Assembly (NCBI GenBank): GCA_020849075.1
Contig: JADLGZ010000037.1
Span: 1 to 7,334 of the forward strand
Length of the DNA: 7,334 nt
Source: Fimbriimonadaceae bacterium
GTDB lineage: Bacteria; Armatimonadota; Fimbriimonadia; Fimbriimonadales; Fimbriimonadaceae
Direction of reading: 5' to 3'
In this document: piece after piece, positions 1-5,010 of the stretch
Layout: each line of letters starts with the position of its first letter
Numbering within the stretch: the stretch's first letter is position 1
Translations under genes and position numbers: made by a program
Notes under the pieces: model-generated
Told to the model about the DNA's origin: nothing
The model's database searches: none
Seen by the model: only the letters and a program-made list of their open reading frames with translations

Positions 1-1
1 C

Positions 2-610
2 AAGTTTCGCGAGAATCCGGCGAACGACCTGACTCCGGTCGTCGTCCTCGGCCATGAAACGTACTCCAATGGGGACGCGGTTGGCTGGGACGTGGTTGGT
101 GCGTCAAGACAAGCCACCCAAGACATGCTCGCCAAAGGGGCAAGAAAGATCATTCATTCGACTCTGCCTTGGGTCATCAAGGACTACCCACGAGAACAGC
201 GCCGGACCGGCTATTCGCAAGCGATGGAAGAGGCAGGCCTTGAACCAATGCTCGTCGCCTTGGAGGGAGAATCCAGCTCTGAAGTTGAAATCAGGGCTCG
301 GGAGTGGATTCAAGCGAACGGAGTGCCGGACGGCGTCTTTGGGTTTACAGATTCGATCGCGATCGGATTCGCAAAAGCCCTAATTGCGGAAGGAGTGAGG
401 CTACCGGAGGATTGTCTCATCTGGGGCTTCGCGGACTATCCAGAATCCGAAGACTTCCGGGTACCGATCTCATCCATTCGTGTCCCGGTCGAGGAGATCG
501 TCGGGAAGGCGTGGGAGTGGCTAATTGAGCGGATCGAGAACGATCCTGGCGAGTCGCGGAGCCTCACTTATCCAATGCATCTCATTGATCGTGAATCCTC
601 GCAAAGATAG
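2..610 (+). CDS. LacI/GalR-family transcriptional regulator, C-terminal sensor domain (5' truncated by window edge)
   Basis: The reading frame is open from the first complete codon, so the gene starts upstream; 202 residues are visible. They match the ligand-binding, periplasmic-binding-protein-like half of LacI/GalR repressors. Around fragment residues 30-52 there is the 'V..A...A...ML.KGARKI.H' block, followed by R-R-T-G-Y-S-Q-A-M (67-75), the usual R..G...A. Residues 111-130 give GVFGFTDSIAIGFAKALIAE. Next come the VPISSIRVPVEE segment (154-165) and the classic family ending HLIDRESS (193-200). The family motif GFDD is GFAD here (142-145). The family is normally about 330-350 aa, so the helix-turn-helix and about 130-140 residues are missing because of the window edge, not because of mutation. 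Such proteins bind a small molecule, often a sugar or nucleoside, and release or bind a palindromic operator. The ligand cannot be read from this fragment. The next gene is co-oriented, 173 bp downstream, and has a palindrome in its leader, so it is a plausible target (inference). Confidence 0.85.
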   Translation, partial: KFRENPANDLTPVVVLGHETYSNGDAVGWDVVGASRQATQDMLAKGARKIIHSTLPWVIKDYPREQRRTGYSQAMEEAGLEPMLVALEGESSSEVEIRAREWIQANGVPDGVFGFTDSIAIGFAKALIAEGVRLPEDCLIWGFADYPESEDFRVPISSIRVPVEEIVGKAWEWLIERIENDPGESRSLTYPMHLIDRESSQR

Positions 611-701
611 GAGCTCGTCCGCATAGAAGGGCCCTAACTAGTATTTTTGCGGTATTTCAATAATTTGCCATCTAGGCATTCCATTTTCAGGCTTTTTGTT
701 T

Positions 702-707
702 TATCAT
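702..707 (+). promoter_or_regulatory. possible -10 element (TATCAT) of the secreted-protein operon
   Basis: TATCAT matches TATAAT at five of six positions. It lies in the AT-rich part of the 173-bp gap between the regulator and the first secreted-protein gene. The hexamer 17 bp upstream (TTCCAT) is a poor -35, so this is only a candidate; an activator-assisted or extracytoplasmic-sigma promoter elsewhere is possible. If correct, the transcript would start near 714-716, immediately before the stem-loop at 717-751. Confidence 0.3.
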
Positions 708-715
708 AACGTTAT
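706..715. promoter_or_regulatory. perfect 10-bp palindrome ATAACGTTAT, candidate LacI-family operator
   Basis: ATAACGTTAT is its own reverse complement, and a TT/AA pair extends the dyad symmetrically at 701-702 and 719-720. Many LacI/GalR operators are palindromes centred on CpG, with PurR, CcpA and GalR sites as examples. This one lies just downstream of a LacI-type gene and overlaps the candidate -10, a position suited to repression. The outer half-sites are weak, so the assignment is an inference. Confidence 0.35.
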
Positions 716-716
716 T

Positions 717-751
717 CCAACGCAATGGCGTGATTATTGCGCTTGCGTTGG
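717..751 (+). promoter_or_regulatory. 5'-leader stem-loop upstream of the first secreted-protein gene
   Basis: The arms CCAACGCAA (717-725) and TTGCGTTGG (743-751) are perfect reverse complements. Inside them, after a two-base bulge, GCG (728-730) can pair with CGC (740-742) across a nine-base loop. The structure ends 32 bp before the start codon and has no T-tract, so it is not a typical terminator of the upstream regulator gene. It may be a stabilising 5' stem-loop, a translation-control element or a DNA-level binding dyad; the sequence does not distinguish these. Confidence 0.5.
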
Positions 752-783
752 GCTGAGGTTTCCCCTTCAGTTAGGTAGTAATC

Positions 784-3216
784 ATGATTCGACGACCCCA
801 ATCTTTACTCTTTGTCGCCATGTCGGCATTCGCCTTGTCGAATGTCGCTCATGCGCAGTTGACGGTCAATCTCCCGACGGTTGACTTCAACGATCCAGTG
901 ACCTCATTGCCAACACCCGGTTCGAACAATCCGGTTAACGTTCTGTACACCGCGACGGTCGGCAGTGGGTTCATTCTCTCAACGACCGTGAATCAGTTGG
1001 CCGGTGGAACCCTTGACCAAGACTGGGACAATATCGCTTCCAACACGACCTGCGGCTTCCGTATCACGAATAGCGCTTACCCGGGCAACTGGGCTGACTT
1101 CACCCTTTCAAACCAGACTTGGAACAACTACACGGCGAACATCACGGCTACGACTCGCTCTGCGTTTGGTCCCCTCAAAGATACATCCTTGCCTAGTGGT
1201 TCAACGATGACGTTTGAGGCTTACAACAGCTTAACCACCGGCGCAGTTGAGGGCCAACGAGAAGTTCTTGGGACCAACATCGGCTTCACGCTGAATTCGG
1301 CAACCTTTACATCGACGGTGGTGACCACGTTCACTTACGCGGGGAGCTTCACGAACCTCTATACTGGCTCGCTGACGAGCGGAAGTCAGTTCACCGCAAC
1401 GGCAAGTGGTTCGCAATTCGTCTTGACAAATCAAACCCTAGTCAATAGCCTGACCATCCACAACGTACATTCCTCCAACCAGGGAGGCGACGTAAAGTTT
1501 GCCGGTGAAAACAGTGCCTACCCAGGTCTGTACTTGACCATAACCCCATGGAACTCGGCTGGTGGCTACCTCATGGGTGAGAACGTCACTCGCTATTTCG
1601 CTGGAATCGGTGGAAATGCCGGCGGTACCTTGGCGGGAGGTGTGATCAACCCTGGTACGACTTGGACCTGGTACGTCTATGACGGCAGCGATGCCGGTAG
1701 CGACGGTGTCGCCGATATGGGCGTCGAGAACATCAGCTTCTCGCTAACAGGAACTACTTTCTCGGCCACCTATGATTCCGCGACGATGCCCGGTCCCTTC
1801 AACGCAGGCGGCGCCTTGGGTTCACCGGACAATGCAACGGTAACGCTCCCGTCTGTCGGAACGGCCTTCATCATGGGGACTTCGGTCGTCTTCCACGGTA
1901 CGGCAACTCAAGCCAATACTGCCTCGGCAGCGTCCGATTTGCGCGTGAGAATTCGCAACTCGTCTTATCCAACCCTGTCTCTGGACTTCCAGCCCACAGC
2001 GGCAAACTTTACTGGCGGCGTGGTCAATGTCAGTGACTTCCAAATCACGACACCATCCCAACGTGAAGTCTATTTCAACCGACAGCAGAACACCCTCCGA
2101 GGAATGACAATGCCATCTGGATCTACCTTCACGGCTGAGTTCTGGGATAACAATGACAATGGTGCCGGAGCCGATGCCACTTGGTCGAACGTACGCATTC
2201 GCTTCCAAGCAGGCCCGGCCGCCGGTAGCGGCGCAGCGCCGTCCACCTTCACGGACTTGGGAACCGTCACCAATGCAAACTCCAGCTTTGCAACGGCCTT
2301 GAATGCAACGTCTCCGGCCATCGCACCGGGTGATGTTCAGTGGTTCAAGTTGACGGTGCCCACGGTCGTTGATGGCGGTGTCGGCACCTACCTCAATCTG
2401 TGGGCATCCTCCGCTGGCGCGAATTCGGTAACGGATTCGGTCATCAGCCTGTATGACAATTCGGGTCGCCACCTCGCCTTCGACGACGACAGTAGCGGCG
2501 GCTTGTTCAGCATGCTGACTTTCGGCGCTCCCGGAGCGGCCACTCCATGGTCGATAAACCAACTCGTGGGTGAAGAAGCCTTTAGCGGCAAGGACGGTCA
2601 CGGGCTTGACGCTGGTACCTACTGGATCGCGGTGGCTCCCTACCATGCCGGCGGGACATTTGCAGATGCATTCGCCGTCACGAGTGGTTCGAACTCCTCC
2701 TTCGCGGGGGGCGTGAAACTGAACGTGATTAGTAACCTGCCTTCGCCAATTATGGCAAGCCAGTCGGTTACGGGTTCACTCATGTTGAACGACACAACAA
2801 CGTTTGGCTCATCGCTTGAGCGATACATCCACTACACGGTTCGCCAAGATGGACAGGTCGTCGCAGGTGGCATGGTGACCGCCGAAGGTCAGAACACACC
2901 GTTCAACGTCACGATACCGAGCAACACGTCCGGAATGGTCGAAATCACATGGGACGGCTCTTCGTTCTTGACCCGCAAGTCATTCGTAAACCTCACCGGT
3001 TCGAACCAGGAACTCGGCCTTGTGACCATGCAGAATGGCGATGTTGACGACTCGGGTGAAGTGGATGCCGCTGACGTGGACGAAGCCATCGCCAACTTCG
3101 GAGAAACGTGGCCCGGGGGCTACGGCAACATTGACGCTGATGTGGATGTCAGTGGCGAAGTTGATGCCGCCGACCTTGACATTATCATCGCTAACTTCGG
3201 AGGGATTAACGACTAA
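784..3216 (+). CDS. exported 810-aa protein: three beta-rich repeats, PPC/DVUA0089-like domain, dockerin-like C-terminus
   Basis: No named function is recognised. Residues 1-24 are a clear Sec signal peptide: RR near the start, a hydrophobic core, and AHA before the expected cut at Gln25. Residues ~26-477 form three tandem ~150-aa repeats. Each has an N-S-x-Y-P motif (Asn96, Asn243, Asn392) and, about 40-50 residues later, a P-x-G-[ST]-T motif (Gly139, Gly291, Gly446) leading into a beta-strand pair. Residues ~488-661 resemble pre-peptidase C-terminal/DVUA0089-type domains (DSVISLYD, then LAFDDDSSGG, then LDAGTYWIAVAPY). Residues 662-750 are a predicted beta-sandwich, and 751-810 hold two DxDxSGEVDAAD loops. 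Asn, Thr, Ser and Gly dominate and only one Cys is present, which fits an extracellular structural or binding protein. No catalytic motif is visible. The ATG at 784 is chosen for the signal peptide; it has a weak AGGT ribosome site at 773-776. A second secreted-protein gene follows after 62 bp, probably in the same operon. Confidence 0.9.
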   Translation: MIRRPQSLLFVAMSAFALSNVAHAQLTVNLPTVDFNDPVTSLPTPGSNNPVNVLYTATVGSGFILSTTVNQLAGGTLDQDWDNIASNTTCGFRITNSAYPGNWADFTLSNQTWNNYTANITATTRSAFGPLKDTSLPSGSTMTFEAYNSLTTGAVEGQREVLGTNIGFTLNSATFTSTVVTTFTYAGSFTNLYTGSLTSGSQFTATASGSQFVLTNQTLVNSLTIHNVHSSNQGGDVKFAGENSAYPGLYLTITPWNSAGGYLMGENVTRYFAGIGGNAGGTLAGGVINPGTTWTWYVYDGSDAGSDGVADMGVENISFSLTGTTFSATYDSATMPGPFNAGGALGSPDNATVTLPSVGTAFIMGTSVVFHGTATQANTASAASDLRVRIRNSSYPTLSLDFQPTAANFTGGVVNVSDFQITTPSQREVYFNRQQNTLRGMTMPSGSTFTAEFWDNNDNGAGADATWSNVRIRFQAGPAAGSGAAPSTFTDLGTVTNANSSFATALNATSPAIAPGDVQWFKLTVPTVVDGGVGTYLNLWASSAGANSVTDSVISLYDNSGRHLAFDDDSSGGLFSMLTFGAPGAATPWSINQLVGEEAFSGKDGHGLDAGTYWIAVAPYHAGGTFADAFAVTSGSNSSFAGGVKLNVISNLPSPIMASQSVTGSLMLNDTTTFGSSLERYIHYTVRQDGQVVAGGMVTAEGQNTPFNVTIPSNTSGMVEITWDGSSFLTRKSFVNLTGSNQELGLVTMQNGDVDDSGEVDAADVDEAIANFGETWPGGYGNIDADVDVSGEVDAADLDIIIANFGGIND
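859..2214 (+). repeat. three tandem ~150-residue protein repeats within the first secreted protein
   Basis: Approximate repeat spans are residues 26-176, 177-326 and 327-477. The diagnostic N-S-x-Y-P motif recurs at Asn96, Asn243 and Asn392, a spacing of 147 and 149. The strand-opening P-S-G-S-T, N-P-G-T-T and P-S-G-S-T motifs have their glycines at 139, 291 and 446, a spacing of 152 and 155. Aromatic and acidic residues follow each glycine motif, then an 'I.F.L'-type strand. The repeats are diverged at DNA level, so they are old duplications and not recombining DNA repeats. Confidence 0.7.
2245..2766 (+). other. PPC/DVUA0089-like beta domain of the first secreted protein
   Basis: This covers residues 488-661. 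'GDVQWFKLTVP' is followed by 'DSVISLYDNSGRHLAFDDDSSGG' split around a strand turn, a 'SMLTF' strand and 'GLDAGTYWIAVAPY'. This order (outer strand, D.vi.LYD..G, acidic DDD loop, L.aGTYW.av) is that of the pre-peptidase C-terminal and DVUA0089 families. These are accessory domains of exported proteins, not catalytic ones. The Asp-rich loop could bind calcium (inference). Confidence 0.6.
2767..3213 (+). other. C-terminal module, copy 1: beta-sandwich plus paired calcium-loop (dockerin-like) tail
   Basis: Residues 662-750 carry VTGSLMLND, then an R-Q-D-G-Q-V-V turn and ITWDGSSFLTRKSF. This parallels the same region of the neighbouring protein (VRGTLTLSD, then G-D-N-V-V and IQADGGQFLRNSTTF). Residues 751-810 hold two EF-hand-like loops, 753-764 and 786-797, each with Asp at positions 1, 3, 9 and 12, Ser at 5, Gly at 6 and Glu at 7. 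Each loop is followed by a short helix reading I-A-N-F-G. Paired loops of this type are the hallmark of type I dockerins; no cohesin is present in the window. Confidence 0.75.
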
Positions 3217-3232
3217 CGAAGCGATCGTAGTA

Positions 3233-3255
3233 CACCTGGCCTACATGGCCAGGTG
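3233..3255 (+). promoter_or_regulatory. intercistronic perfect hairpin between the two secreted-protein genes
   Basis: CACCTGGCC (3233-3241) and GGCCAGGTG (3247-3255) are perfect complements around the loop TACAT, giving a 9-bp GC-rich stem. No run of T follows, so an intrinsic terminator is unlikely. It ends seven bases before the TAAGGA ribosome site of the next gene. Likely roles are protecting the upstream transcript from 3' exonucleases, partial attenuation, or setting the expression ratio of the two proteins. It may also act as a weak or Rho-assisted terminator. Confidence 0.6.
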
Positions 3256-3278
3256 AGCGACCTAAGGATCTTAAGACA

Positions 3279-4961
3279 ATGAACACAACTCGACTTTCAA
3301 TTCTCGCTCTGGCTACCGCTACCTGTAGCTTCGCAACGGCACAGTGGTATCCAAACACCGTTCTTTCCGGAACGACCGCCGTCAGCTCGGTACCCGGCCT
3401 ATCGGTTTATGACCTCACCTCGGTGAACGGTGTGCCCATCGTCCTCGGCGGACATGGAACTTCTACCGGTTACAGCGGCCCGATTGGCACGTTTCGAACG
3501 ATCGGCACAGACCTGACCCAACGGAATTACGTCAAGGGACTGAACAGCATTGGCCTCAATGCTGCCTCCAGTTATTCGCAATCCCAGAACATCTCGTGGG
3601 ATGGCAATAAAGTGAGCGTTGGAATGCTTTTGCAAACACTGGATGGAAGCGTCCGTGCCAGCATGGCTGCCTATGACTTCACCACAGATCTCATCACCCC
3701 GTTTGGCAATCTAGGCTACTATTCAACCGCAGTGACTCCGCCAATGGCCGCATCGGGGTACACAATTTCCGGTGATGGTAATACCGTCGGTGGACAAGCT
3801 TACTGGAAAGCCGCCCACAGTGGTACCGCCTCCACCGCCTCCAATGTCATTCCCACCGTTGCCACGAGTAGCGCGATCCAAAGTCTGATCCCGTCCACAA
3901 ACAATAATGGCCGGGTTCAATGCTTGAACTTTGATGGCACGGCGGCAGGCGGATATGCCATCGGTAGTGGGGACCCCAAGATCTGGCGAAAGGTGGCGGG
4001 CACTTGGCAGACCGGCGTCGCTCCAGTTGGCGATATTGGAACCAACACAGCCGTTAGCCTCGGATCACCAACGGCTTGCGATGCAACAGGTCGGTTCTTT
4101 GCCGGTGGTGGAGTGGCTGTTGACACTAACATTTGCCCCTACCTATTGGACACCACGACATCAAAGGCGATGGTTATTGATGCGCCCATCAACCCGCCCG
4201 TCGTCCCCGGCGTCAGTTGGCGAGGCAATGTAACCGCATTGTCCTCTTATGGAGATATCGCTTACGGAGTCTTCCAAACATTCCCAGGCCTATATGTTGA
4301 TGTGTTTGAAGGATTCATTTGGACTCCAACGAGCGGCACTCAGTTGATGGACGCCTTCATGGACGCGCAGTGGCCGGGAGCTCGCCCCAGCGTACTCCAC
4401 ATCAATAACTTTGGCAGTGCGGCCATGTCACCGGATGGCGATTGGGCAAGTTGCACCACATGGTCAACGGATACAAATGCCGCAGCGGGAACGGTTGCCC
4501 TTATCCACCTGGGCACTCCGGTGCGAGGAACCCTGACCCTGAGCGACTTCGTCGGTGACAAGAAGTCCAAGACGATGGGCTGGAAGCTTTTGGACAGCGG
4601 CGATAATGTCGTCGAAACCCTGTCTGGCAAGCTCGATGATCTCGGGCGGTGGGTCTGGCTCGTCAAGACTGACATCAGTTCCGGAACCTGGAAGATCCAA
4701 GCCGACGGCGGTCAGTTCCTTAGGAACTCCACTACCTTCACGTACGCCACGAAGAACGCGGTGAATATGGTGATGACCAACGGCGACCCCGACTACTCGG
4801 GAGAAGTGGATGCGGCCGATATTGACCTCGTTATTGCCCACTTCGGCGAGACCCCGGCTTCTTCTGGGTGGAATGCCGATATTGACGTGGACGGCTCTGA
4901 TGAAGTTGACGCCGCCGACATTGACATCGTCATCGCGAACTTTGGCAGCATAGACCAATAA
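3279..4961 (+). CDS. exported 560-aa protein: HAF-like propeller repeats with dockerin-like C-terminus
   Basis: No specific function is recognised. Residues 1-21 are a Sec signal peptide with a cut expected after ATA, at Gln22; Cys16 is not in a valid lipobox. Residues ~46-410 contain about seven repeats of 51-62 residues. Each centres on a 'S-x-D/N-G-x-x-x-G-G' type turn, with glycines at 51, 109, 167, 220, 271, 325 and 387; ISGDGNTVGG and AAMSPDGDW are the clearest. This is the pattern of extracellular HAF-repeat beta-propellers, so a seven-bladed propeller is likely. Residues 415-500 form a beta-sandwich, and 501-560 hold two calcium-type loops (503-514 and 536-547; the second has Asp541 where Gly is usual). 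A good TAAGGA ribosome site at 3263-3268 lies ten bases before the ATG. The gene sits 62 bp behind another secreted-protein gene with the same kind of C-terminal module and is followed by a strong terminator, so the two are probably co-transcribed and act in the same extracellular location. A binding or scaffold role is more likely than an enzymatic one. Confidence 0.9.
   Translation: MNTTRLSILALATATCSFATAQWYPNTVLSGTTAVSSVPGLSVYDLTSVNGVPIVLGGHGTSTGYSGPIGTFRTIGTDLTQRNYVKGLNSIGLNAASSYSQSQNISWDGNKVSVGMLLQTLDGSVRASMAAYDFTTDLITPFGNLGYYSTAVTPPMAASGYTISGDGNTVGGQAYWKAAHSGTASTASNVIPTVATSSAIQSLIPSTNNNGRVQCLNFDGTAAGGYAIGSGDPKIWRKVAGTWQTGVAPVGDIGTNTAVSLGSPTACDATGRFFAGGGVAVDTNICPYLLDTTTSKAMVIDAPINPPVVPGVSWRGNVTALSSYGDIAYGVFQTFPGLYVDVFEGFIWTPTSGTQLMDAFMDAQWPGARPSVLHINNFGSAAMSPDGDWASCTTWSTDTNAAAGTVALIHLGTPVRGTLTLSDFVGDKKSKTMGWKLLDSGDNVVETLSGKLDDLGRWVWLVKTDISSGTWKIQADGGQFLRNSTTFTYATKNAVNMVMTNGDPDYSGEVDAADIDLVIAHFGETPASSGWNADIDVDGSDEVDAADIDIVIANFGSIDQ
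3414..4508 (+). repeat. about seven HAF-like propeller-blade repeats within the second secreted protein
   Basis: The repeat-centre glycines at residues 51, 109, 167, 220, 271, 325 and 387 are spaced 58, 58, 53, 51, 54 and 62. Most have D/N-G, then a small-residue strand ending near G-G or G, then an aromatic strand (A-Y-W-K, P-K-I-W, P-Y-L-L, G-F-I-W-T, V-A-L-I). Spacing of 50-60 residues and seven copies fit a closed beta-propeller. The first blade is the least clear. Confidence 0.6.
4521..4958 (+). other. C-terminal module, copy 2: beta-sandwich plus paired calcium-loop (dockerin-like) tail
   Basis: Residues 415-500 are the sandwich part, which includes D-F-V-G-D, K-L-L-D-S-G-D and G-T-W-K-I-Q-A-D-G-G. 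Residues 501-560 are the tail. Loop one reads DPDYSGEVDAAD and loop two DVDGSDEVDAAD, followed by IAHFG and IANFG. Aligned to copy 1, the 60-residue tail is ungapped, and the core GEVDAAD is kept in three of the four loops. Confidence 0.75.
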
Positions 4962-4980
4962 ACTCCCAAGACATGAACTC

Positions 4981-5010
4981 AGGCTGGCCAACTGGCCAGC
5001 CTATTTTTTG
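4981..5010 (+). terminator. intrinsic terminator of the secreted-protein operon
   Basis: AGGCTGGCC (4981-4989) pairs perfectly with GGCCAGCCT (4994-5002) around the loop AACT, and ATTTTTTG follows. It starts 19 bases after the stop codon of the second secreted-protein gene. The hairpin also lies just beyond the stop of the convergent adaptor gene, but on that strand no T-run follows the stem, so it would stop adaptor transcripts only weakly. Confidence 0.88.

Noticed and set aside
611..660. Possible terminator after the LacI-type gene (AGGGCCCT followed by a TTTTT run at 644-648)
   Set aside because: AGGGCCCT is a palindrome without room for a loop, and no other stem precedes the T-run, so it does not form an intrinsic terminator hairpin.
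696..884. Short + strand frame across the leader and the start of the first secreted-protein gene
   Set aside because: It overlaps the stem-loop and the signal-peptide region in another frame, has no clear ribosome site and shows no recognisable protein features.
1822..2646. 274-codon open frame on the - strand opposite the first secreted-protein gene
   Set aside because: Its product is Arg/Gly/Cys-rich without domain-like pattern, and the + strand frame has a signal peptide, regular repeats and known tail motifs over the same bases.
3034..4958. CRISPR-like or recombining DNA repeat suggested by the similar GEVDAAD-coding segments
   Set aside because: The similarity is at protein level within two coding frames, codons differ, and there are only four short copies with no spacer pattern.
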